Program-made: the position numbers and the translations under genes
Part shown: piece after piece, positions 41,224 to 49,857 of the stretch
Numbering within the stretch: position 1 is the stretch's first letter
How the letters are laid out: the number at the start of each line of letters is the position of its first letter
NCBI GenBank assembly: GCA_964552655.1
Contig: CAZKHG010000001.1
Coordinates: forward strand, 124,001-188,000
DNA: 64,000 nucleotides
Source: CAZKHG01 sp964552655
GTDB taxonomy: Bacteria > Bacteroidota > Bacteroidia > Bacteroidales > Tenuifilaceae
Reading direction: 5' to 3'
Notes under the pieces: generated by a model
Databases searched by the model: none
Seen by the model: only the letters and a program-made list of their open reading frames with translations
What the model was told of the DNA's origin: nothing

Positions 41224-42750
41224 TTAATGTTTAAAGTGCCGTACACCTGTAAATACCATTGATAGGCCGTTTTTGTTGCAATAATCGATGCTTTCCTGGT
41301 CCTTAACCGAACCTCCGGGTTGAACAATAGCGGTTATGCCTGCCTGATGGGCAATTTCAACGCTGTCTGCAAAAGGGAAAAAGGCATCGGAGGCTAAAAC
41401 AGCACCGGATAAATCAAAATTAAAAGTCTTAGCCTTTTCAATGGAATGTTTTAATGCATCAACCCTTGACGTTTGACCAACCCCGCTGGCAATAAGCTGC
41501 TCATTCTTGGCCAGCACAATGGCATTTGATTTTGAATGCTTTACAATTTTATTGGCAAAAATCAAATCCCTGATTTCGGATTCTGTAGGTGACTTCTCGG
41601 TTACTGCTTTCATATCTTTACCTGATTCCATGCTGGCATCGCGCTCCTGAACAAGAATTCCGTTTAAAAGGGTGCGGTTAGTATATTTGGGCAGAACTGT
41701 TTTTTTATGAATCAGGATGATTCGGTTTTTCTTGCTGCAAAGTATTGGTAATGCTTCGTTGTGGTAACCGGGAGCTATAAGGACTTCAAAAAACAGCTTA
41801 TTAATCTCTTCGGCTGTTGAGGGATCAATTATGCGATTCGAAACGATTACTCCGCCAAATGCTGAAACCGGATCGCCAGCCAGCGCATCAACCCATGCCT
41901 GGGTTAAATTAGGCCTTGTAGCTAAACCACAGGCGTTATTATGCTTAAGTATGGCAATTGTGGTGTCGTCAAACTCGGAAATCAGGTTAACTGCAGCATC
42001 TATGTCCAGGAGGTTATTGTAAGATATTTCCTTACCATGAAGTTGCTCAAAAATTTCATCGAGATTTCCATAAAAAATTCCCTTTTGATGAGGGTTTTCG
42101 CCATACCTTAGCCTTTTTGCACCTAATACGCTTAATTTATATGATGAATCGGGCAGTTCGCCATTAAAATAATTGAAAATTGCAGTATCGTAATGTGAAG
42201 TAACTTCAAAAGCCTTAGCGGCGAACCTTCTTCTATTTTCTGTTGTAGTTGCCCCTCCGGAGATTTGTAATACTTCCAGAAGATCATCGTACTGATTTCG
42301 CGATGCAACAATTACGACGTCTTTGTAGTTTTTGGCAGCCGCTCTGATCAGGGAAACACCGCCAATGTCAATTTTCTCTATTATTTCTGGATCAGGTGCT
42401 CCTGAGGCAACTGTTTCCTCGAATGGGTAAAGATCTACAATTACCAGGTCAATTTCGGGTATGCCATACTCCTGCAGCTGGTACTGGTCATTTTCATTAT
42501 CACGGCGGGCAAGGATTCCCCCAAAAACTTTCGGGTGCAATGTTTTCACTCTCCCGCCAAGGATTGACGGGTAGGTTGTTAGCTCCTCAACCGATTCAGC
42601 CTTTACTCCTAAATCCTCAATAAATTTTAATGTTCCTCCGGTTGAATATATGTGGACGTTTAATTTATCCAGTGTTTTTACAATTGCATCAAGCTTATCT
42701 TTGTGGTAAACTGAGATTAGTGCAGTCCTTATTTTTTTCAAACCGTTCAT
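41224..42750 (-). CDS. purH: Bifunctional AICAR formyltransferase / IMP cyclohydrolase
   Basis: Catalyses the last two steps of de novo IMP synthesis. The 508-residue protein has the N-terminal IMP cyclohydrolase domain in an MGS-like fold (IRTALISVYHKDKLDAIVKT, with STGGTLKFIEDLG, TLHPKVFGGIL and IGGVSLIRAAAKN). The AICAR transformylase domain from about 195 has LRYGENPHQKG, KHNNACGLA and DAFFPFADSVEIAHQAGI near the end. Complete. It is the first gene of the mre operon by spacing (20 bases to mreB). The 233 bases upstream are AT-rich, and I see no confident promoter in them. Confidence 0.97.
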   Translation of the reverse strand: MNGLKKIRTALISVYHKDKLDAIVKTLDKLNVHIYSTGGTLKFIEDLGVKAESVEELTTYPSILGGRVKTLHPKVFGGILARRDNENDQYQLQEYGIPEIDLVIVDLYPFEETVASGAPDPEIIEKIDIGGVSLIRAAAKNYKDVVIVASRNQYDDLLEVLQISGGATTTENRRRFAAKAFEVTSHYDTAIFNYFNGELPDSSYKLSVLGAKRLRYGENPHQKGIFYGNLDEIFEQLHGKEISYNNLLDIDAAVNLISEFDDTTIAILKHNNACGLATRPNLTQAWVDALAGDPVSAFGGVIVSNRIIDPSTAEEINKLFFEVLIAPGYHNEALPILCSKKNRIILIHKKTVLPKYTNRTLLNGILVQERDASMESGKDMKAVTEKSPTESEIRDLIFANKIVKHSKSNAIVLAKNEQLIASGVGQTSRVDALKHSIEKAKTFNFDLSGAVLASDAFFPFADSVEIAHQAGITAIVQPGGSVKDQESIDYCNKNGLSMVFTGVRHFKH

Positions 42751-42983
42751 TTCTTGATCATTATAAAAAGTATTGACATATTAAGGTTGACCTCGCAAAA
42801 TTGTGTAAAAGCAATGAATTTACCTATCAGCCAAGCGCCTAAATTATCAAAAAAAGAATTAACAAAGATTTAAACAGGAAAATTATTTTTTGAGAAGATT
42901 ATCGAAATCTTAAGATCGGTAAAAAATTATTTTTGATAATGGTTCTTTGTAATTTAATAGTTGATTGAAATAGATTTACCTGA

Positions 42984-43622
42984 CTATTTAAGCTTATAAA
43001 CCTTTTGAACCTCCTTGAGGGTATTCTCAAAATCAACATGCATATCAATAAGTTCACCGGTTTTCATACTATAAATCCAACCGTGAACCGTTGGGAATCC
43101 CCTTTTTATATAGCTTTTTTGCACGTAAGAGGTCTTAATAATATTCTTGCATTGCTCAATCACGTTAAGCTCACATAACCTATCGATTTTATCTTCAGGA
43201 ATTGAAATTCCCTCAAGTTCGTCAAAGTAGATTCTATATACATCCCGGATGTTTCTTAACCAGTTATCGAGCAAACCAAACGATTCTTGCCGGAGTGCAG
43301 CTTGTACACCTCCACAACCATAGTGGCCGCAAACAACAATGTGTTTCACTTCCAGCTGTTCAACAGCATACTGTATAACCGATTGAATGTTCAGGTCGCT
43401 ATTTGAAACAACGTTAGCGATATTTCTGTGGACAAACAAATCGCCAACCTCTAAACCCGTAATTGTGTTTGCCGGCACCCTGCTATCGGAACAACCGATA
43501 TAAAGAAAATCGGGGTTCTGAGAATCCACATAATTTATAAAGTAGTTTTGATCCTCCCTTTTCTTTTTTGCAACCCACTCCTTGTTGAGCTTGAAAATTC
43601 GATTGTACTTTTCTGATCTCAT
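42984..43622 (-). CDS. can: Beta-class carbonic anhydrase
   Basis: Interconverts CO2 and bicarbonate in the cytoplasm. The 212-residue protein has the zinc ligands in IGCSDSRVPAN (Cys about 43, with the Asp-Arg dyad) and VVCGHYGCGGVQAAL (His and Cys about 98-101), plus the LFVHRNIANVV motif. Length and motif spacing fit clade B enzymes such as E. coli Can. It stands alone, flanked by gaps of 150 and 233 bases, and may supply bicarbonate for carboxylations. Confidence 0.95.
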   Translation of the reverse strand: MRSEKYNRIFKLNKEWVAKKKREDQNYFINYVDSQNPDFLYIGCSDSRVPANTITGLEVGDLFVHRNIANVVSNSDLNIQSVIQYAVEQLEVKHIVVCGHYGCGGVQAALRQESFGLLDNWLRNIRDVYRIYFDELEGISIPEDKIDRLCELNVIEQCKNIIKTSYVQKSYIKRGFPTVHGWIYSMKTGELIDMHVDFENTLKEVQKVYKLK

Positions 43623-43772
43623 TTCAATTAGATTAATTACCCCAATAACACATTTAGAATGGAAAGGTTTTATAATGAGGAAATCATAATGTATTAAGGA
43701 AAATAAATCCGTAATTCATTTCAGTAGTTTGATACGATCATCTAATTTTTGGGGGATAAAAACAACAAAAAT

Positions 43773-44858
43773 TTATTTCTTCTCAACCAGTTCTACCTGA
43801 AAAAGTTTTGGCCATTTTTTCCCGGTAACAAAGAGCCTTTTACCTTCAGCATCCCAGGCAATGCCATTAAGAACATCCGTTTCCCTTGTCCTTTCTGATG
43901 GTTTAAGCAAACCGTAAAAATCTATTATTCCCTTTACCGTTCCGGTTTGAGGGTCGATTATAACAACATTATCGGTTTGGTAAACGTTGGCAAACAGCTC
44001 GCCATTTATCAGTTCCAGCTCATTGAGCTGGTTAACCGGACCCTGATTATCATAAACCTCAATTTTACCAACCTCAAGAAATCTCTCGGGTTCCATGAAA
44101 TGGATAAGGTTAGATCCATCGCTCATTATAAGCTCCTTCCCGTTTGTAGTTAAACCCCAACCCTGTGTACTGAAATCAAAACTCCCAATCTTATTAAAAG
44201 TTTTCAAATCGTAAACGAACCCCTTTTCGCTGGTCCAGGTAATCTGGTAGATTTTATCGTTGAGCAGAGCAATACCCTCGCCAAAAAAAGTATAGTCAAG
44301 GTTCAGGCTTTGAATTATTTTCCCGCTTTCAAGTTCAACTTTCCTTAGGCTCGATGAGCCATTTTGCCCGGTGCCCTCATAGAGATAACCCTGATAGTAA
44401 AATAAGCCCTGGGTGTATGCATCCACATCGTGAGGATAAATTTTAATTACACGGTACCCATATTTTTTGGGTTTTACATTAGTTTTAAGTTTGATATTGA
44501 TAGAAGATGATTGCCGGTTTCCGTTTTTCCAGGCTGTAGCCCTGATATTCTGGTTGCCAAGCAATAATTCATCCGTATTAATTGCAAATTCCAGGATGCC
44601 AACTTTGCCTTTATATTTTTCGTTGACGTAAATTTGGATTGAATCGGTTTTGATGGTATCGGAATAAAACTTTAGCTGAAGGGTAACTTTATCCCCCTTG
44701 GTAAAAATCGCCCCGTTGGTCGGGGATTTGATGTTAATTAAATGTATTGACTCTGTTTTAACAGTATCTGAGGTTATAATTTTACTCTGATCATTTTTAC
44801 ATGAGAAAAACAGAAAGCATGTGGCCACCAATACCCCAAATTGAAAATTCCGCTTCAT
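43773..44858 (-). CDS. Glutaminyl-peptide cyclotransferase-like lipoprotein
   Basis: A 361-residue envelope lipoprotein. The signal MKRNFQFGVLVATCFLFFSC ends in a lipobox; a second ATG at 44873 would add five residues. Residues about 35-130 form an Ig/FnIII-like domain (INIKSPTNGAIFTKGDKVTL). From about 140 the protein is a five-bladed beta-propeller of the Glu_cyclase_2 family: DAYTQGLFYYQGYLYEGTGQ, FGEGIALLNDKIYQITW and NGIAWDAEGKRLFVTGK. Relatives cyclise N-terminal Gln to pyroglutamate. N-terminal pyroglutamate is frequent on exported Bacteroidota proteins, so a role in maturing envelope proteins is plausible (inference). Confidence 0.87.
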   Translation of the reverse strand: MKRNFQFGVLVATCFLFFSCKNDQSKIITSDTVKTESIHLINIKSPTNGAIFTKGDKVTLQLKFYSDTIKTDSIQIYVNEKYKGKVGILEFAINTDELLLGNQNIRATAWKNGNRQSSSINIKLKTNVKPKKYGYRVIKIYPHDVDAYTQGLFYYQGYLYEGTGQNGSSSLRKVELESGKIIQSLNLDYTFFGEGIALLNDKIYQITWTSEKGFVYDLKTFNKIGSFDFSTQGWGLTTNGKELIMSDGSNLIHFMEPERFLEVGKIEVYDNQGPVNQLNELELINGELFANVYQTDNVVIIDPQTGTVKGIIDFYGLLKPSERTRETDVLNGIAWDAEGKRLFVTGKKWPKLFQVELVEKK

Positions 44859-44877
44859 TTGATTAAAAAACATTATT

Positions 44878-45306
44878 TTATGTTGGTTTATTTTTCAAAA
44901 ACATTGAAAGCAACGAGCGTTTTCTCATTTTTGCCACCACCTTTTTTTCCAACTCTAAGTTTTTTGATTCAGGAAAAAACATCTGCCATGTCTTGCTCCA
45001 ACCCGGGAATCCCCCAAGGTTCCTGTCGTCAATGAATATATCCGCATCTATTTTTCTTGAAACCTCATCAGTTGGCACTTCTTCGGGGTAGCTTTTATTT
45101 ACTGCATAAAACTCTATGCCGTTGGAACGGCAAAAAGTAACTGCCTCATCAAGCTCTTTGCCGGTTCTATATGTCCAAAGTATAAGCACAAATCCTCTTT
45201 TCTGGAGCTCTTTAAGGGTTTCAAAAGCAAAAAGTTTAGGCTCACCAATGCCCGGGTATTGATTTTCAACAATGGTTCCGTCAAAATCTACTGCTATTTT
45301 TATCAT
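44878..45306 (-). CDS. HAD-like hydrolase (BT0820-type)
   Basis: A 142-residue small haloacid dehalogenase-fold protein. Motif I is KIAVDFDGTIVENQYPGIG (nucleophile Asp and acid Asp near residues 7-9). Motif II Thr/Ser lies in LWTYRTGKELDEA and the final acidic pair in DIFIDDRNLGG (about 106-116). There is no cap domain. The small size and the GYPxIG-like loop recall Bacteroides BT0820, a structurally solved HAD of unknown substrate. ATG 45306 is preferred over TTG 45327. It lies 19 bases upstream of the cyclase-like gene and 37 after the PorV/PorQ-like gene, in one direction. Confidence 0.82.
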   Translation of the reverse strand: MIKIAVDFDGTIVENQYPGIGEPKLFAFETLKELQKRGFVLILWTYRTGKELDEAVTFCRSNGIEFYAVNKSYPEEVPTDEVSRKIDADIFIDDRNLGGFPGWSKTWQMFFPESKNLELEKKVVAKMRKRSLLSMFLKNKPT

Positions 45307-45343
45307 TGGATTTGGATTGCCGAGCAAATATAGCTAAAAGAAA

Positions 45344-46420
45344 TCACCTGCTTCTTTTCAGGGAATCGAATTTCCAGTTAATCGAAAAGATGTTTGAATA
45401 CCTGGCGTACCCCAGGTTTCCGACATTTGTCATGGCATAATCAACTGAAATGCTTTTAAACTTTACTCCCATACCAAGGCTTGGCTGCATAGCTAATTTG
45501 CTGTTACCGGGAAAATTTTTATACCGTTGAATGTTATTAATACCGGCTCTTATAAAAAGCAAGTTTAGGTATCCTACCTCAAACCCAACATGAGGATCAA
45601 TGCTTATTGGTTTACCGGAAATTAACGTGTTGCGCTTACCATCAAAAGTGAAATCGAGGTTGATTTCCGGGGCAAAGGTTAACTTTTCATTTATGTTTAT
45701 TGAACGATAAACCCCGATAATTAAACGTGGAAGAGTAACTTCAAGGTTGTTATCCGGGGTTATGTTGAATGTACTATCATTAATGGTAATCTCAAGTTCC
45801 TCGCTGTTGAACGACCACAGGTTAAAAGTGGAAGTTGCGTCCCTTAGCGTAGCACCAAAAAACCACCCGTTATACTGGAACCTGGCCGAAGCATCCAGCC
45901 CAAATCCCCATGCTGAAGCAAATTTCCCAACATTCCTGTAAATCATCTTAATATTCCCGCCTACCCAAAGATTAGGATTGGAAAGTTTTTTGGCATAGCT
46001 GAAAATAAAAGCATAATCAGCAACGGAAAAATTTTTTAGGTTGTCATAATTAATGTTCCCATCGCTATCAATCAGATCGGTGGTGTTAGGAATATCATCA
46101 ACACCAAAACGAAGAATGGTTGCTGCCAGAGCGGAACTTGTATCGGGTTTATACCCCAATCCGATGTGGTTGTAACTGGCCATACCTGCAAAGTAGCTGG
46201 CATGTAGAGCTTCAACCTGAAATCTCTCATGCATACCAATCAGCCCGGCCGGGTTCCAGTATGCAGAGGTAACATCCAAACTTCCTGCAGAGCCAGTGTT
46301 TCCCATACCCATCCATTTTGCACCTACCCCGATATTAAGAAAATCGTTGCTGTACTTAGCAGTCTGGCTTAATGCTGCAAAGTTTGATAAAATTAGCAGT
46401 AGGAATAGTTCTTTTTTCAT
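45344..46420 (-). CDS. PorV/PorQ-family outer-membrane beta-barrel protein
   Basis: A 358-residue outer-membrane protein. It has a signal peptide (MKKELFLLLILSNFAALSQ) and then the family hallmark NIGVGAKWMGMGNTGSAGSLDVTSAYWNP (about 30-58, cited in part). This is followed by alternating amphipathic strands, a FadL-like barrel. The end (NIFSINWKFDSLKRS) is a barrel-closing strand. PorV shuttles and PorQ helps attach type IX secretion cargo in Porphyromonas. This paralogue may serve the T9SS, consistent with the T9SS cargo at 11.1-12.1 kb, but orthology to PorV or PorQ cannot be decided here. Divergent from pssA with 108 bases between. Confidence 0.82.
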   Translation of the reverse strand: MKKELFLLLILSNFAALSQTAKYSNDFLNIGVGAKWMGMGNTGSAGSLDVTSAYWNPAGLIGMHERFQVEALHASYFAGMASYNHIGLGYKPDTSSALAATILRFGVDDIPNTTDLIDSDGNINYDNLKNFSVADYAFIFSYAKKLSNPNLWVGGNIKMIYRNVGKFASAWGFGLDASARFQYNGWFFGATLRDATSTFNLWSFNSEELEITINDSTFNITPDNNLEVTLPRLIIGVYRSININEKLTFAPEINLDFTFDGKRNTLISGKPISIDPHVGFEVGYLNLLFIRAGINNIQRYKNFPGNSKLAMQPSLGMGVKFKSISVDYAMTNVGNLGYARYSNIFSINWKFDSLKRSR

Positions 46421-46528
46421 CTATCTTTGGACGGAAAAAAATGCCGGGTAAACATACTAAAACTAGTAATATTGCCCACCATCGAATCTTAACTTATTTT
46501 TTTAAAAATTATTATTTGAAATTCAAAA

Positions 46529-47284
46529 ATGATATCAGTTAAACCAATAGTTAAGCATTTCCCGAATGCAATTACGCTATTTAACCTGATCTCAGGTTGC
46601 CTGTCAATTGTAGCATCATTTGAAGGAAGGCTCGAATTGGCAGGTGTTTTCATTTTACTCGCAGCACTTTTTGATTTCCTTGATGGCTTCACTGCCAGGT
46701 TAATTGGGGCTTACACCTTGCTGGGCAAAGAACTCGATTCACTTTCTGATGTAGTCAGCTTTGGCGTTGCACCGTCAATGATCTTTTTTCAACTGCTTAA
46801 AATGTCGATGGGGCTAGAATCAGGACTTGGACTTACATCCGGCCATGTTGTGCTGGCTATTCCATTTATTATGGCAGCTTTTTCGGCGTTAAGGCTGGGA
46901 ATCTTTAACCTTGATGAAAGGCAAACCAGCTCATTCATTGGTTTGCCAACTCCAGCCAATGCCATTTTTACTGTTGGCCTTGTAATTGGCGTGAACAGTC
47001 AGTGGGGAGATGTTTTTAAATACATTGTCTCCTCACCATGGGTTATTATTGGGATGGTTACCGTTCAATCTTTTTTACTTGTTTGCGAACTTCCGATGTT
47101 TTCCCTCAAAATTAAGTCCGTTAAATTTTCAGTAGCTTACAAGCAATATACACTGATAGCGGGTGTTATCATTCTTTTTATACTATTTGGGAAAGCTGCA
47201 ATATCGTTGGTGATTTTGTGGTATTTAGTCCTCTCCTTTATCTATTGGGTTCTTGGATCCATTGCCGGAAAAAATTTAAAATAA
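46529..47284 (+). CDS. pssA: CDP-diacylglycerol-serine O-phosphatidyltransferase
   Basis: Makes phosphatidylserine from CDP-DAG and serine in the inner membrane, the step before Psd. The 251-residue protein shows the CDP-alcohol phosphotransferase motif DGFTAR-x8-G-x3-D-x3-D (about residues 52-74) exactly. Six to eight helices follow. The first line MISVKPIVKHFPNAITLFNL is typical of bacterial type II PssA. The other two enzymes of phosphatidylethanolamine synthesis, cdsA and psd, lie at 59-60.6 kb. It is followed after 54 bases by purS. Confidence 0.95.
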   Translation: MISVKPIVKHFPNAITLFNLISGCLSIVASFEGRLELAGVFILLAALFDFLDGFTARLIGAYTLLGKELDSLSDVVSFGVAPSMIFFQLLKMSMGLESGLGLTSGHVVLAIPFIMAAFSALRLGIFNLDERQTSSFIGLPTPANAIFTVGLVIGVNSQWGDVFKYIVSSPWVIIGMVTVQSFLLVCELPMFSLKIKSVKFSVAYKQYTLIAGVIILFILFGKAAISLVILWYLVLSFIYWVLGSIAGKNLK

Positions 47285-47308
47285 CCCCGTATTATTTCAA
47301 AATTGGGT

Positions 47309-47316
47309 TAATTTTG
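47309..47316 (+). promoter_or_regulatory. Candidate -7 element of purS
   Basis: TAATTTTG matches TAnnTTTG. The transcript would start near 47323, 16 bases before the purS ATG. No good -33 element is seen. Confidence 0.3.
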
Positions 47317-47338
47317 TGATCCGTAAAACTGAAAGAGT

Positions 47339-47590
47339 ATGAAATTTCAAGCCGAAATAAATGTAATGCCTTTAAAAGCACTGCTTGACCCCCAAGGGAA
47401 AGCAGTAGGTATGACCATGCACAATATTGGCTTCAATGAAGTTTCCAATGTTAGGGTTGGAAAGCATATCACACTGGAGATTGAAGCCCCTTCCAGGGAA
47501 GCTGCACTTGAAAGGGTAAACGAAGCATGCACTAAAATCCTTACCAACCCGGTTATGGAAGGGTTTGAGTACACCGTGAAAGAGATTTAG
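47339..47590 (+). CDS. purS: Phosphoribosylformylglycinamidine synthase subunit PurS
   Basis: An 83-residue protein with the PurS fold: MKFQAEINVMPLKALLDPQGKAV-like start (LLDPQGKAV at about 16-24), then EVSNVRVGKHITLEIE (about 35-50) and the C-terminal MEGFEYTVKEI. In PurS-type systems it bridges PurQ and PurL. No purQ or purL is adjacent, so they must lie elsewhere. If the genome has only the large single-chain PurL, this copy would be unusual. The stop is 8 bases from the convergent DAHP synthase stop. Confidence 0.88.
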   Translation: MKFQAEINVMPLKALLDPQGKAVGMTMHNIGFNEVSNVRVGKHITLEIEAPSREAALERVNEACTKILTNPVMEGFEYTVKEI

Positions 47591-47598
47591 CTGGGAAG

Positions 47599-48708
47599 CT
47601 ACTCTGCAGATGGTTTTTCCCTGTTATTGATGATATCCGCCTGCTTTTGAATTGATTCTTTATGAACAAGCTGAAGCAGGCTTTTTACATACTCCTCATC
47701 CAGTCCAAGTTTTCGGCCACACTCAACCCGTGATTCCAGAATTTTCTCCCATCTTCTCAACTGAAAAATGGAGACATTATTTGATTTCTTATACCGCCCG
47801 ATTTCCTCCACAATCTTCATACGTTGAGCCAGCAGTTCAATCATCTGCTGATCTATTGAATCAATCTTTATTCTCAGCTTCTCAAGAAGATCTATAAAAT
47901 CGGCATTGGTTGACAATGGGTTGGGGAATACGAGTGAATTAAGCATCTGCCCAAATTGTTCAGGGGTTAACTGCTGTTTGGCATCGCTTAACGCTTGCGC
48001 AGGATTATTGTGTACCTCCACCATTAACCCGTCAAATGTAAGGTTGAGGGCTTTTTGGGCTACTTCCTGCACCAATGATGATTGGCCGGCAATATGGCTT
48101 GGATCTGAAATAATCGGAAGGTTTGGTAACAAGCTCTTCAGGTCAATCGCCAGCTCCCATTTTGGAATGTTGCGGTAACGAATTCGTTCGTACGGGTAGA
48201 AACCCCTGTGAACTGCAGCTATCTTGGTAATACCTATACGGTTTAACCGTTCAAATGTACCAATCCAGAGTTCTAAATCCGGGTTTACCGGATTTTTAAC
48301 CATAACCGGAATATCAACTCCTTTAAGTGCCTGAACCAGCTGATCAACAGAAAAAGGGTTTGAAGAAGTTCTTGCGCCAATCCATAATATATCTATTTCG
48401 TTCTCAAGGGCCAACTCAACATGATACGGCGTGGCCACCTCAACCGTTGTTCTTAACCCGGTTTCCTCTTTTACCCGCTTTAACCATTTCAAGCCTTCAT
48501 TCCCGGCACCTTCAAAGGTTCCGGGTCGGGAGCGGGGTTTCCAAATTCCTGATCTGAAAACATGGACTTTTCCGGTTTTAGCTAACCCTCTGGCGGTTTC
48601 TAATACCTGCTCTTCGTTCTCTGCACTGCATGGACCGGCAATTATAAGAGGTACGCCCAACCCGGGATACCACTCATTTATACCTTTAATATTTAATGAT
48701 GATTTCAA
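47599..48708 (-). CDS. Bifunctional DAHP synthase / chorismate mutase (type II)
   Basis: A 369-residue fusion catalysing the first step of the shikimate pathway and the chorismate-to-prephenate step. Residues 1 to about 260 are a class I-beta DAHP synthase barrel: VPLIIAGPCSAENEEQVLET, FRSGIWKPRSRPGTFEGAG and DPSHIAGQSSLV. Residues about 275-360 form a helical AroQ-type chorismate mutase (IDSIDQQMIELLAQRMKIVE). Such fusions are common in Bacteroidota, and the mutase domain normally gives feedback control. The start is TTG at 48708; no ATG exists upstream in frame before a stop. A candidate -7 element lies 47 bases upstream. Confidence 0.93.
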   Translation of the reverse strand: MKSSLNIKGINEWYPGLGVPLIIAGPCSAENEEQVLETARGLAKTGKVHVFRSGIWKPRSRPGTFEGAGNEGLKWLKRVKEETGLRTTVEVATPYHVELALENEIDILWIGARTSSNPFSVDQLVQALKGVDIPVMVKNPVNPDLELWIGTFERLNRIGITKIAAVHRGFYPYERIRYRNIPKWELAIDLKSLLPNLPIISDPSHIAGQSSLVQEVAQKALNLTFDGLMVEVHNNPAQALSDAKQQLTPEQFGQMLNSLVFPNPLSTNADFIDLLEKLRIKIDSIDQQMIELLAQRMKIVEEIGRYKKSNNVSIFQLRRWEKILESRVECGRKLGLDEEYVKSLLQLVHKESIQKQADIINNREKPSAE

Positions 48709-48754
48709 TTCTCAAAGTTTATAAAATGCAATTCAATTATGAATTCACTGTTAG

Positions 48755-48762
48755 CAAAGATA
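48755..48762 (-). promoter_or_regulatory. Candidate -7 element of the DAHP synthase/chorismate mutase gene
   Basis: On the minus strand TATCTTTG (48762-48755) matches TAnnTTTG exactly. The transcript would begin about 40 bases before the TTG start codon. The -33 region is poor. Confidence 0.4.
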
Positions 48763-48858
48763 CCTAAAAAGATATAATCAGGTAATTAAACTTTTAAAGC
48801 CTCGTTTGGTTCATAACATTGATAATAAAAAACTATTTTTACGAATAAATTCGATAAA

Positions 48859-49785
48859 ATGAGGTATGCAATTATAGATTTAGGGACTAATACATTCAAC
48901 CTATTGGTGGCAGAAAAAGGTAATAATGAATCAATCAATATAGTTGAGGAAATCAAACTCCCGGTTAAACTTGGCGAAGGCGGAATAACCAGAAAAATCA
49001 TTACCCCCGAAGCTTGGGATAGAGGAATCAGTGCAATTGCATCACATGTAAATACTGCAAAACAGTTTAACAGTGAAAAGATAATTGCCTACGCCACATC
49101 AGCTACAAGAAATGCAGCTAACGGAGCTGATTTTGTAGATCAGATCTTTCGCCAATTCGGGGTAAAAGTAAACGTTATTGATGGAAAAAGTGAAGCGGAA
49201 TTTATTTACTATGGTGTACGGCAAGCTTTTGAACTGGGAGAAAAAACCAACCTGATTATGGATATTGGAGGCGGCAGCAATGAGCTGATACTGGCCAATT
49301 CAAAACAAATATTCTGGATGCAAAGCTTCGATCTTGGCGTCTCCAGGCTTTTACATACATTTCACCCTTCAGACCCCATTAAAGCTGAAGAAATAGATAA
49401 AATCGAATCCCATTTTAGAAAAGAGCTCATGCCTTTCTTTAATGCTTTGAACGATTTCCGACCCGTTTCACTTGTTGGAAGTTCCGGCTCATTCGATACC
49501 TACCGTAACATGCTAGCAAAAAAAGAGATTATCCCTGATACTAAAAATCATTCCGTGGAAATTCCCATTAATGAGTATTTTCAGCTCCACCAGGAGTTTA
49601 TAAAATCTACCAGGGATGAGCGGCTGCAAATGAATGGGCTAGAACCCATGAGAGTTGATTTTATAGTAATGGCATCACTTTTCACTTACTACATATTGGA
49701 TAAAACAGGTATCAACAAAATGTACCAATCAGATTTTGCGCTCAAGGAAGGTGCTTTGTGGAAACTACTATATAGTTCGAATTGA
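48859..49785 (+). CDS. Ppx/GppA-family exopolyphosphatase / pppGpp phosphatase
   Basis: A 308-residue actin-fold phosphatase of the short Ppx/GppA type. Phosphate-binding loops are YAIIDLGTNTFNLLVAEKG (residues 3-21) and LIMDIGGGSNELILANSK (about 132-149). The catalytic Glu lies in ATSATRNAANG and surroundings (about 75-90). The C-terminal HD-like domain of long Ppx is absent, which is normal for this subgroup. It acts on polyphosphate or (p)ppGpp; which cannot be told. It is followed after 72 bases by the sigma-54-type response regulator. Confidence 0.9.
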   Translation: MRYAIIDLGTNTFNLLVAEKGNNESINIVEEIKLPVKLGEGGITRKIITPEAWDRGISAIASHVNTAKQFNSEKIIAYATSATRNAANGADFVDQIFRQFGVKVNVIDGKSEAEFIYYGVRQAFELGEKTNLIMDIGGGSNELILANSKQIFWMQSFDLGVSRLLHTFHPSDPIKAEEIDKIESHFRKELMPFFNALNDFRPVSLVGSSGSFDTYRNMLAKKEIIPDTKNHSVEIPINEYFQLHQEFIKSTRDERLQMNGLEPMRVDFIVMASLFTYYILDKTGINKMYQSDFALKEGALWKLLYSSN

Positions 49786-49857
49786 TTTTTAAATATTAGA
49801 CTGAACTCCAAGTTGCAAAATTTATTCATAACATTGTGGTAGAAAAAAAATAATACC

